Positions 1-11,035 of a stretch of DNA of 64,000 bases are shown here, one piece after another. Each line of letters starts with the position of its first letter. Positions within the stretch are counted from its first letter, which is position 1. Position numbers and translations under genes: made by a program. Source of the DNA: Aphis gossypii (lineage: Eukaryota > Arthropoda > Insecta > Hemiptera > Aphididae). Under the pieces are notes generated by a model, which was given only the letters and a program-made list of their open reading frames with translations, had not been told where the DNA came from and searched no databases. The stretch lies in assembly GCF_020184175.1 (NCBI RefSeq), contig NC_065531.1, forward strand, positions 30,339,213 through 30,403,212, given 5' to 3'.

Positions 1-1105
1 ATCATCGTACTGTCGTAGAATAGGTACTAGAATTTATAATAATATTTTACAAAATATTTTTTCATCGTGAATTACAGTAAATAGTAAATAGTAAATTCAA
101 GCACTATCAAACAGCAAGGACTACAATTATATATTATGTTCATTAATAACACAATACTGAATTCTTTCACATAGTTTAAAAAATGTAAAGATAAGTGTAA
201 TGTAGACTACGGTTTTATATATTTATCAATACATCATAAATAATATTATTTTGATCATATTAGCTTTAAGCGCTTTAGCGCTAAATACAATTTGAAATAT
301 ACCCATTATGATAGATATAAAAAAAAGTCACCATTATATATCTATTCTATAAGGCAATTAGCGAATATTAATTCATCACACTAATACACAATATATTAAA
401 AAAATTAAGTATCTAGATAAAGCAACTTAAAATGATTGTAACATGAAATATACATAAGTATATTTTATTAATTTTAGATAGGTAAAATTTAAAAACATTT
501 CATCCCTCGGCACCCCCGCTACAAACATGACCAAATTACATCACTAATTCTAATACAGTCTATAATAGTGATCAGGCTCTAATCATAACATTGTAACACG
601 GGTTATATTATACGTATTTATACGGTTCCTAATCTACGAATGAAAAATTGATTGACGATTAAAATATATTATACGCCTAGATCATATAAATATTATTTAT
701 TTAAAACCCTTAAAAATGATAAACTACAGAATTTCAAACATAATATTAGGTAGGGATATTTTATTCACTCTTATAAAGTATTAAATACGCCTTTTTTTGT
801 AAATAAACTTTTACAGATGAAAACGAAAATCATTGGAATTGGTAGTAGATATCAAAGGGTTTAGGGTTGGTTTCCATCTTCCATTTGTATCGAAGCATAT
901 ACCGTACCAAAGGTAGGTAAATAAATCATAATAGATGGCCACGACACACGGTTCGCAATAGATATGTACAAAAAAAATCAGCGAAACCACAGAGTTTTTT
1001 ATTTTGTGGCTAAACCGCTAGCTAATATAACTACAGTCGTCAACAGTGACACGTGAAAGTTGCGGCCGATTTAGATATTGTGATTTTCGCACCGGATTTC
1101 ATCCA
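1..1105. other. Intergenic, no gene recognised
   Basis: AT-rich sequence with only short open frames. A small GC-richer patch at about 505-540 contains an 18-base word that recurs exactly at 2985-3002, so it is probably an old dispersed repeat. Nothing else can be supported upstream of the first tRNA. Confidence 0.5.
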
Positions 1106-1197
1106 CCTTCGGTAGCTCAGTTGGTAGAGCGGTGGACTGTAGTGGTGCTAAATTCACAGATATCCATAGGTCGCTGGTTCAAATCCGGCCCGAAGGA
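1106..1197 (+). tRNA. tRNA-Tyr (GTA), copy 1, with 19-nt intron
   Basis: A full cloverleaf can be folded. The acceptor stem CCTTCGG (1106-1112) pairs with CCGAAGG (1190-1196), with A1197 as discriminator. The D arm reads GCTC..GAGC, and the T arm contains GGTTCAAATCC. The anticodon GTA is at 1139-1141. The anticodon stem GTGGA pairs with TCCAT only after removal of an intron at 1143-1161, one base 3' of the anticodon, which is the canonical position for eukaryotic tRNA introns. The mature length is 73 nt, as expected. A and B box promoter elements are internal. A T-run just downstream (about 1202-1208) is a plausible Pol III terminator. It decodes Tyr codons in cytosolic translation. Confidence 0.97.
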
Positions 1198-3691
1198 AAG
1201 ATTTTTTTGCAAATTTATTTTATTGTGTGAATGTTGTTCACATACCAATCAAATCGATACATTATATATGATATCAAATATACTTTAATATTTTTATGTC
1301 TAATATTATGTGTCACACACAGAATACAAAATAATAATAATTATTATTTATTTATAAAACTTTATTGAAGTTTATTCTTATCTAAGAGTTGACAGCCATC
1401 GCATATTATAAATGAAAACTTTTAAATAATGTCTATTTACTTCTATCGTACGGTTTCATTATGATATAGTATGCTGAAATATTCTGACTGAGAAATCATT
1501 CTATTGATATTTCCAATCAAATTAATGCTGTTCAAAACATTTTTTTTCGTTTTATTAGATTTAAATTTAATATCTAAAAGCCTTCTCATTCTGGTTATAT
1601 TTATAACTTAATATCAGTAAATTTTTGAATCTTAAAATTATACATACTTAAATAGTTAAATGAACATAAAAGAGATTTGTGTTATGCTTTAAAAAACGAA
1701 TAAAAATATTAAGCTACATAATAGAATATAAATTATTCATATGAAATGTATATTAAGTCGCATTAAATTCAAAATGAATTGTCATAATATAGATAGTAGG
1801 TATGCCATTAGATTTGTTTATTTATTATTCCACATAGGTTCCGGTACCTCTATTAACCAAATAATATTAAATAGAATAAAGAAAAAAATAATATACACAA
1901 GACTCTCCTTATGTCGAAAGAAAAACTATAGATAACTCGAACATTCTGTATTCCAAATATAAACGGATATGATAATGAGTAATGAGTAATGATGAATAAT
2001 ATTTTTATAATCATTTGTCTAATCTCCAATCTGTTTGTGCTTCCCGATAATTAAACTAAATCGTGTTTATTGTATTTATTATTGTATTTTACATATTTTG
2101 GTTTATTGTCACTAGTCACTACATAATCGGTATTGTCAGTTACAAATTTTGCAGTCGATCAGTCAGTATTTTAAATCATTTGTACACTGAAAAAGTGTAA
2201 TAATTATTGTGTATTTCTGTTAAATAATCAGTTTAAAAATAAATTAATAATTAGGCAATACCGTTATTGACTAATGACTAGTCATTATCAACATTGATTA
2301 AATTTCATCTTTTCCAGTAACATTGCAAATATTTCAATATAGCAATAGAATTATTAGACAAGTACAGCACAAGTTGACATCATAAAATAATGCCTATTAT
2401 TATTGAAGTTTTTATTAAATTATAATCTTACTCTGGAGTTTTTAATTTTATTTTCTTTACACACATAATTTATAAAAGTATTTTAATACGGTGGTAAAAA
2501 TTGTTTATTTATAATTAAAAAAAAGATTAAGTACGGTTTCATTTACAGAATATTTCATTTTAATTGTTTTGCTCAATTTTTGTACTTGTATTTTATACCA
2601 CTGTAGGACCGTCAGAATTTCAGCAATGTCAACACCGCATATTTGCATTTGTTGTGTTAATTAATAAACGTATATTAATAAAATCTTCGTTAAAAAAAAA
2701 TTAAATAAACACTTTATAGTCACACACATACCACCATGGTTATACATGTTAATAATAATTACTGTAGACTTAGGTCAGTGTAATTTTGATATTGATGATA
2801 AATATGATTATTTTAACACATTTGGTCATTTGGATATATTTAAAGATGCATAGTACTCATCACATAGTATATTGATTGTAACGATTGTATTAATTATAGC
2901 CTATAGGTGTTATGAGACTTACAAAAATGTAATTTATGAATTGTGATAATACCCCCTCCCCCATCATAGTATCACACACATGCCCAAACATGACCAAATT
3001 ACTTCCCTGCAGTGTGCGTAAAAAGCCACGTTATTCAGAAATGTACAAAAACTATTGTGAAAATCAAGACAAAGGGGAAAATTATTTGCTCTTAATCAGC
3101 AGCGTAATAATAAAAAAGTAGTAAAAACTTAATACGTTTATTCGGGATCAATCACAAAATGAGATAAATTTATTTTTTTAGGACTTAACCATTACAATAT
3201 AACGTATAAAAATGTTCCTAAGCTCAGGACTCGCCGGTCACGACGTTCACATGACGCACGACAATAGTTGCGAGCTGCCACTCCACTAAAATGCCAAATC
3301 GTTTATTTTACATACTACGTCATGGCATTGTGCGGTGTTATGTCAATCGCCTGTGCCCGTGATTTATCGGTTATTACTTATTAGTTATTAATTTTAACTT
3401 TCATAAATCCAGCTTCGTCCGAGTGGGTAGCCGTGTCGAAATTATTTGGTATTTACATTGTATTTTTTTTTTTTTGATTGATACATAATATACCTAATGA
3501 TAATATACAGTTAAAAAAATTAACACACAATGTTTTTTAAACCAGGGACTTAGAATTTGATAATGGCAAATCTGAGGTACTTATAGCACTAGTTTTCAAC
3601 CTTAGGACTATCAGCCTTTCCCTATATTAATCGTCACCGAATGTGACTACCTATTTATTATAATAAGTACAGTGTTTCTAATTCTCACCAC
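1198..3691. other. Intergenic, no gene recognised
   Basis: AT-rich DNA without convincing coding frames. A C-rich patch at about 2945-3005 shares the exact word CAAACATGACCAAATTAC with 522-539. A GC-richer stretch at 3210-3370 has no recognisable coding content. At about 3573 the words CACTAG and TTTTCAACC resemble a decayed hAT terminal repeat, but no partner end was found. Confidence 0.4.
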
Positions 3692-3868
3692 CAGTGGCTA
3701 TTTTTGTGAGTACAACGACGCATTTTGTGCACTACGAAAAATAAAAATGTGCACCACCTTTATAGTACTATATTACATTCTGCAACCATACCTTGGACAA
3801 ATTGATAGTAACTATAAGCTCAAATTTAAATATGTGCACTACGGAAAATCAAAAAAAAATAGCCACTG
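3692..3868. mobile_element. hAT-type MITE with perfect 8-bp target duplication
   Basis: A 177-bp element starts CAGTGGCTATTTTT and ends with the near-exact reverse complement (AAAAATAGCCACTG). It is flanked on both sides by the identical octamer CTCACCAC (3684-3691 and 3869-3876). Eight-base target duplications and CAG..CTG ends are the hallmark of hAT superfamily transposons. The inner sequence also shows inverted similarity (GTGCACTACG and related words). There is no transposase, so it is non-autonomous. The perfect duplication suggests a fairly recent insertion. Confidence 0.88.
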
Positions 3869-4299
3869 CTCACCACTACGGTGTTTATTTACGCGTTCGG
3901 CGTTCATCATAGACGTAAAAATGGTTGAAAGTCTAGAAGTGAATCCTAAAAATATCAATCGATACGTATAATAACATAATGTTAACGAAGTTAAGTTGGG
4001 AAATATTTTGATGACTAAGCCAACCCACCAATTTACGCATATGACGCCTTTCAGCCTTTGTACGATCAACTATACGTCATACGATCATACCTCAATACCC
4101 AGTCTTCACGTCTTTATATCCATTTATAAGTACATCATTATATATATTCATAAATTTACATAGAAAATATTCTTGAGTCTGTGTAGGTACATTTTATAAA
4201 TTATTATTTTATATTATTTCATTTTTTATTATCGTAGTATTGTATAATATACATAGTTATTAAGTTATGTAACTTGTCATTTTGAAGGGCCATCATCTA

Positions 4300-4356
4300 C
4301 TAAGAAAAAGGTATGGGTCAGCTGACCTCCGAAACCCTCCTCTGGGTTCACCACTG
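4300..4356. mobile_element. Truncated hAT-like repeat end
   Basis: The segment ends GGGTTCACCACTG, i.e. a reverse-oriented CAGTGGTGAACCC terminus typical of hAT MITEs, preceded by a C-rich interior. No matching left end or target duplication was found nearby, so it is read as a truncated copy. Confidence 0.35.
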
Positions 4357-5263
4357 AGTCCTGACTGCAGGTCTGCACCACAAACCACGATATCCTGATA
4401 ATTATTCATTTATACTTAAAAACTTGTTACTTGTAACTTGTAAGTTATACATTTTTGAATTTTTAATGGAAATTAATAATTCAACTTTTAAAATATTCGC
4501 ATAAATTGAACTTATTAAAAGGTCCTATACCTATCATGTATAAACACAAAACGAACATTTCAGTTTTTTGTGATGAATATATATATTTACAGTAGATATT
4601 TTAAATAAGCCAAAAAAAATATAATTTTAATAAATTGTATAGCTTTGATACTACAGTTTCAAGTTAAAAGTTTATAACTTTAGAAAAAAAAACTATACAT
4701 CAATTCAAACATTAATGTAAGTAGGTATTAAAAATTAAAATACTACCCTAATTCTTTTAGTACCTATTTAGTTTTAGTTATTATAACAAATTAGTTTAAT
4801 ATTCTAAATAACTATATAATATTATAATATGCCGTATACTAAAAAAAAAAAAATACTGTCATAGTACATTAATACACATACCTACGATTACGATATACAG
4901 ATTTGAAATTATCGAGATAACTATAGCACTATAGCAGTATATCTATTATTATTTTATTTATTAGAGGTACTTAATTAAAGTTAAAATAAATGTACCTAAA
5001 ACCACACATTGTGTAATAAAATATATATAGGTATGCCTATTATATTGTTATGATTTCTTACACCTAAGCTTTCAACATTACGATTTTTGTTAAAAGAATT
5101 ATACATTAGATACCTAAAATCTATTTATATAAATATACTAGCTGCACTCGCGGGGAAAAGTAAATTTAAATTTAAATATTATAATGTAAATATTTCTCAT
5201 ATCTAGTCTTGTTACGTATTATATTTACGGTTATAATGTGTAAAATCAACCCACATATATCAA

Positions 5264-5354
5264 CCTTCGATAGCTCAGTTGGTAGAGCGGTGGACTGTAG
5301 TGGTTAACAATCATAGATATCCATAGGTCGCTGGTTCAAATCCGGCTCGAAGGA
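5264..5354 (+). tRNA. tRNA-Tyr (GTA), copy 2, with 18-nt intron
   Basis: It has the same cloverleaf as copy 1, with anticodon GTA at 5297-5299 and an intron at 5301-5318. The intron again ends in ATAGAT. The acceptor stem reads CCTTCGA/TCGAAGG: pair 7-66 is A-T here but G-C in the other two copies, a compensated double change that argues for selection on the folded RNA. The 3' flank (TTTTTTGCAAATTT) matches that of copy 1, which suggests local duplication. A T6 run at about 5360 is the likely terminator. Confidence 0.96.
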
Positions 5355-5641
5355 AATCATTTTTTGCAAATTTTTATCGTATCTTTTTCAAGAAAATTGT
5401 TTTTTTTTTTATATATTTATTATTTTTTCGTTCTATCATAAACATAATTGATGTGTTAAGTGAACAAACAATTTAATTACACATCACAAGATGTTGTATA
5501 ATGAATCGTAATTATGGATGGGTTTTTTTTTTTTTTTATGATACTCCATTGATTATAAATACTAATAAGTAATAAGTATTATAAAAAATACTTATAATAT
5601 TATAAGTATTATTATTATAGTTTTACAGTATTCAAAATTCA

Positions 5642-5791
5642 AATCAATGCTTTTATGCATTCCTAAGCCGTCCACCCGATTGCGATGAAAATGATGAAAT
5701 ATGGTACAGAATCAAAAAGATAGGCTACTTTAAAAAGGGAGACGTCCAACCCGAGGAATTGCTCAAACAAGGATTTTTAGATTTACAGTGA
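5642..5791 (+). pseudogene. Coding relic of unknown family
   Basis: A 49-codon open stretch ends in TGA at 5789-5791. It has noticeably higher GC and more coding-like composition than its surroundings. The peptide is rich in charged residues, with a CDENDE-like acidic patch followed by WYRIKK and a C-terminal LLKQGFLDL. No start codon or splice context supports a working gene. It lies between the inverted ACTAGCTG ends, so it may be the tail of a protein once carried by a mobile element. I do not recognise the family. Confidence 0.3.
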
Positions 5792-8700
5792 AAATTATTA
5801 TTTGTAAATGGTTGTTATTGGTTTTAATTTTATTATTATTAAAACGACAATAAATAATAATAAGGTAGTTGTTAAATAATTAAATAATAATTTGTCCGAT
5901 ATTTTTTCATTGGGTGTCTTTGGATTCGTTTTATTTATTTATTTATTTTTTTTGGCATCACTGTAGAATTGATAACATCAATTGTTGAGTTTTTAAAAGT
6001 GTGTCCATGGCACTATATTATGTTGGTCGCATGGTTCAAGTCGTTTAAGATAAACATGGTAACTTATGTAACTTAAACTATGGACCATGGTTGGTCTTAG
6101 GCATAGAAAAGAGACGCATATATTATGCGTTTATGGCATTCAAAGTTTTAATCGGATTTGTAAATTTCATATTGCTTAACAACAATTCTTTTTTTGCAAT
6201 AAATAGCATTCAATTGTTAACTTATTATTATAAAATTGGCATTTTTAATGAGTAATGAAGTGCACGGGATCAGCTAGTGGTAAGTATTTCTAACTTACTG
6301 TACAACCTACCTATTATAATATATATCTATTCGACATCCATATGGAACATATGAATATAATATACTATACAAATTATTTTTTATGACTATTAACTATAAG
6401 GTACTTTAATATGTACAAATAATAATGATATCTAAAAATAATATATACCTACATTACCTAGTACATCAGTCATCAAACATTATAGGTATTATATAATAAT
6501 AAATAATAATAAACTATAGTTAATAATATAATTACTCTATTCATCTCGTATTGTTATATTTGAAGTAGCATACAATAAACATAACGCCGGTTAACAAATA
6601 CCTAATAAGGAGTTTTTTATAATAATTATATTATAACAGATTTATTTTTTCTATATATTGGTGTGTTTTGTATGCAATGATACACAGTATAATATTAAAA
6701 ATTATAATAATAATTAATAATATTAAGATTTCATTCTAGATGGTTTATCAATATTTTCTATTTCAGGTTTAATTTATTTATTATTTTAAAGATTAGGAAG
6801 CCCTCTGCAATACGCTGGCACGTCTATATTAAACACTAGGTAAATAAAACACTGTTTCCCATGGTTTTAATATGATGAGAAAATTCTATATTTTCCTCTC
6901 CGATAAAAAAATAAAAAAATTACTTTCTTGCTTAGCCTTTGCTGCTCAACCACAACCCCGAAAGTTTTTACAAGACAAACTGAAGTGCCTGAAAATTGCC
7001 AACATAATATATACAATATACTTATGTTATGTATGTATATATTATGGTACACATTATAGTATGACTAGACAATAATAGTTATAAAATAATTAAATATTTA
7101 TATATATATAATATTATATTCTTAGTATTCTTACAAATTCTAAACAAGGGTGAAATTCACTAAATTATATTATAATTTTTTATTTTTTTATTATTATTGA
7201 CTTTTTTTCCGTTAAATTTAAACATCTTATTAATATTATTATATGTGTTTTTTATACCACCAAAGCGTTTATATTGCTCAATAAAATATATTGTTACAGT
7301 TTTGTAAAGAAAAAAATATAAATCAATTATTAATATATAACCATAAAGATTTAATAATCCAAATGTAAGGAATCGTGAAACAAATATTTTTCCCCGTGTT
7401 AACTTTAAAAAAATGAATAATGTGTAATACTTCATTTTCATTCCTAAAAAGAGGAATTCGTGTTTATATTCGTTTAAAAAAAATATTTAATTGGTTCATT
7501 AATACTTTAATTTAACATATTATAATAATTTACTTATAAATACCTATATGTATAATATAGGTACTATAATATAATATCGTTACGTACAATTTTGATAATT
7601 TTCTCAAACAAACGCATTTTATAGCTAAAAAAATAACTTAATAAAAATACCACTTTGTTTTTTTTTTTTTTTAATTTCATCGATAACGTCGTGGTAAACG
7701 TTACATTCAAGTTACAAATAAATTTTACTAGAGAAAAAAATCACTAAACTTTTTATTATTTATTACCGATTGGCCGTTATTTATACGTCGAGTTTAACGG
7801 CAAACTATACGAAAAGTATTTTTGATATTTGGAATACTCGCGTACATTGGATTTATTGTTGTTGAACAAAACGCGATTTGCTATACATTTCGATCAAAAC
7901 TCAAAAACCGATATTACGGAAGTACGGACAATACTTTTAACCGAGTATAATACATGTTATATAATATTATTACATATATAATATATATAATATATGTACG
8001 TATCCGCAAACTCACGAATTGGGTATGTGAATGTAAGAAGGGTAGGCATGTATTGTATTATTATATACGAGATAGAAGTATATCACATAAAGATGTACGA
8101 GTAGATATTAAAACTATATTTATACTGTTTGCCGATCCTTATAATTTAACGACAACCAAGAAGTTGTAATTATACCATTCCATTTTAATTTAATTTAATC
8201 AGATTTCCTAATTGAAGTGCACATTATGTTTCATTTTTAATGGTATATAATATTTTATTATAATTATGATATTAACAAACAAACTGAATTTAAAACAGAA
8301 AATTGTAGATGCAAAAAAAAATATTGCAAATTTATTAACTTGACGAATATAGAAATCCGATAAATATCGAACCATCAGGTATATTTGTACTCCAAAGCAG
8401 TTTTTATTCTCCTAGGATACATATGTATCCTGAGTTTATAATTTTGTGGGATACCTATTGTTTTTTTAAAGAATTTTTCGGTGGAACCTTTATTATCCTA
8501 AGAAAATTATACACCTGTGATACGTTTAGCTAATGCCACTCAATGTTGATTTTGTATACACTTATGTCTTATAATATACATCTTGCCTTCTTTTTTGTGC
8601 TGAAAATCGTCAAAATAGGGAAATACTTCGCCCTTACTGGTCGTCCATCATAATTTATTCAAAAATACAACATGAACATAATATTAATGTAAGTTAATTC

Positions 8701-8894
8701 ATATAAATTTTGATCAATTTCCTGTTCTTCAGTCATCTGGCCTTCGGCCACAATTTTACTTATCTTAACTATTCGGGCCTTTTTAGCGATGTCCCCTCTT
8801 CTTTATTGGTACCCAATACTAAGTTAACATATTTATTGATGGCGTTTTATTATAACACCTATCCAACTACCTGTTCCAGCGTTCCTGTACTAGT

Positions 8895-9075
8895 TCACTT
8901 TCCAATTTAACTTTTAATATTCTTCTTTGCCTCCGCATTTCCGCCATGTATATGAGTATTATATGTATCATATTGGAATAGTAAATATTCGACATCATCT
9001 ATTAGAGCTTTGTAGTTATTACCCATGCGACTATTTAATTTCTTAAATCTATAGAAGTAGTCAGAAAAACAGCCA
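8895..9075 (-). pseudogene. Minus-strand coding relic, family unknown
   Basis: On the minus strand from about 9069 down to 8908, one frame stays open for about 54 codons with protein-like composition (FSDYFYRFKKLNSRMG, then YKALIDDVEYLLFQYD and a HIHGG segment). Below it, shifted frames give further short protein-like pieces (e.g. ESELVQERWNR) toward 8700, each broken by stops. This looks like a frameshifted remnant, probably of a mobile-element gene. I could not name the family. Confidence 0.3.
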
Positions 9076-10484
9076 TGTCTTGGATATTATAAACATTCTT
9101 CTTATGTCTAAATTCACCCATTATAACCATATAATATTCATATCTTTATAATTTCCGAGTAACTGCAGCTTATCAAACTCGCTTATTTAAAATTAATATT
9201 TTGAACTGTTTCACTGCTGCAGTGACATTTGAATGCATTTTTAATATTATGTTATGCAGTAGATTATAATTTAGAATATTATGTATGTAGATTGTAGGTA
9301 CTGTAAAAAATATAGTAAGACGCCCGCTGTACTTTTATTTTATTATTCATAATTTCATGTGTAATAATTCATTATGCATTATTCTATTTAAATATTGTGT
9401 TATAAAAATAATATTTTAAAAGTACATGCATATATTATATTATAATACTAACAAATAATCGTAAAACAAATACTATTAAGTATTAAGTACCTTATAGAAA
9501 TAAATACCACCATTGGTTATTATAACTTATAAGTATCAATTCATTTGTATTGCACTTGGTAGATACAGCGTTTTAAAATGTTTACTTTCGAATGCCTAAT
9601 ACACGTCATAATATTTTATTGTTTTCAAATCAAATATTAATTAATACAGAATGCCACGTTATCTATAAATATATAAATATAGGTACAGTTATAATTTACT
9701 TACCTGTATAAATATATAAAAATATATCTGTTGGTGACTATAACTTATATTACTAAATAAAGTAGTTACACTTTATTAATACTTTAATTAAAAATATCTA
9801 ATGCAAACAATACTTAAAATTTTAGCAATAAAATATTATATTTCGTGGTAGTAACTAATGCAGGAAATTTACCTAAAAATATATGATCAACTACTGCGTA
9901 CTTCCGAATTATTTTTATCTGTATACAATTCACTACCCTATTATAGTTATAGTTTTTTTGATGATTGATAATCTTCAACTTTAAGACATGTGTTGTTTGT
10001 CTTATACACGTGTAACATAGTTAAGAACTGTTTTGAGATGTATGACTTAATAGTTAAATCCCACGATATTTATATCAAAACTATCAAAATTATAAATCAC
10101 ATTGATAAGAATTTCATCTATGTCGTAGTGTTATAATTATTTTTTTTTTTTTTTTTATTGTAGTAATCATGAATTTTTAATAATTAAATGAAAAAAACCA
10201 AAAATGACCAAAGTTCTCAATCAATATTTTTAATTTTATTCATGTTATTAAAAATATTAACACAACAGCACAAATAAAGCTCTTCTCAATGTGATTTATT
10301 ATTTTGGTTATTTTTATATAAATATCGAGAGAGTAAATAAATCACCCCGCGTAGACGAGACCGTAACTGGAAATTAATTTCGGGAGGGGTTTTAAGCTAA
10401 AAAATTGTGTTCTAATTTTATTATATTATTGTATAAGTAATTTAGTATAGCATACCTAACAACATAATATAACGCGAGACAATG

Positions 10485-10535
10485 TAGGTGGGGGGAGAGG
10501 GTGGAGTTAACTCCCCCTCTCCTCCCTCCCCATAG
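10485..10535. repeat. GC-rich palindrome
   Basis: A G-rich strand turns into a C-rich strand around the perfect 12-base palindrome GGAGTTAACTCC (10503-10514). The flanks GGGGGGAGAGGGT and CCCCTCTCCTCCC extend the inverted symmetry. In such AT-rich DNA this stands out as the core of a decayed repeat or a strong hairpin. Nearby words at 10372-10392 (TTTCGGGAGGGGTTTTAA) also look repeat-derived. Confidence 0.45.
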
Positions 10536-10942
10536 ATACAGCCTTGTATGCAGAACAGTTTTTAAAACTAAGTATAAGATAGAGAAAACGCATGTGGGTA
10601 TACGAAGTTTTCGCATATTAAGAGTGAAAATCTAATAATAATCTTAACCACTATATTTTTCATCTAAAAATTGCTCTGCCTACTTATACATATTATGCAT
10701 AATGGTACATAAATCGGGTGCGACATAAAAATTACATAATATTATGTTTCAGTGATACATCGAGTAAATATATAACATAGGTATATGCAGGTATATAGGT
10801 ATATGCAGACATAAAGATTATGAAGATTTTTTGCTTTCTAAAATAATATTATTTAAACATTATAATATTATACACAAATCGCGCTAACGGTGAAAGTACG
10901 AACAAATTGTTTAAGTGCATTAACAAGCGACTATATCTTCAT

Positions 10943-11035
10943 CCTTCGGTAGCTCAGTTGGTAGAGCGGTGGACTGTAGTGTAAAATGTAATCATAGATA
11001 TCCATAGGTCGCTGGTTCAAATCCGGCCCGAAGGA
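10943..11035 (+). tRNA. tRNA-Tyr (GTA), copy 3, with 20-nt intron
   Basis: The mature sequence is identical to copy 1. The anticodon GTA is at 10976-10978, the intron at 10980-10999, and the acceptor stem is CCTTCGG/CCGAAGG. The intron 3' end AATCATAGAT matches copy 2 closely, while the 5' part of the intron is free to vary. A long T-run at about 11043-11051 is a likely Pol III terminator. Confidence 0.97.

Larger units (their letters stand above)
5137..6278. mobile_element. Possible repeat bounded by inverted ACTAGCTG ends
   Basis: The left boundary reads ACTAGCTGCACTCGCGGGG (from 5137). The right boundary at about 6259-6278 reads, in reverse complement, ACTAGCTGATCCCGTGCACT. The shared ACTAGCTG followed by a CG-rich stretch, and a related word at 38230 (ACTAGCTTTCGTTACCCG), suggest a dispersed repeat family. 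The interior includes the second tRNA-Tyr and a short coding relic. No clear target duplication was seen, so both the boundaries and the single-element interpretation are inference. Confidence 0.35.
6279..10942. other. Intergenic, mostly featureless
   Basis: AT-rich sequence with poly-T tracts, short AT microsatellites and perfect palindromes (for example AGGATACATATGTATCCT at 8414-8431). A CpG-richer patch occurs at 7680-7930. Apart from the minus-strand relic at 8895-9075 and the GC-rich palindrome near 10,500, described separately, nothing gene-like was seen. Confidence 0.4.
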
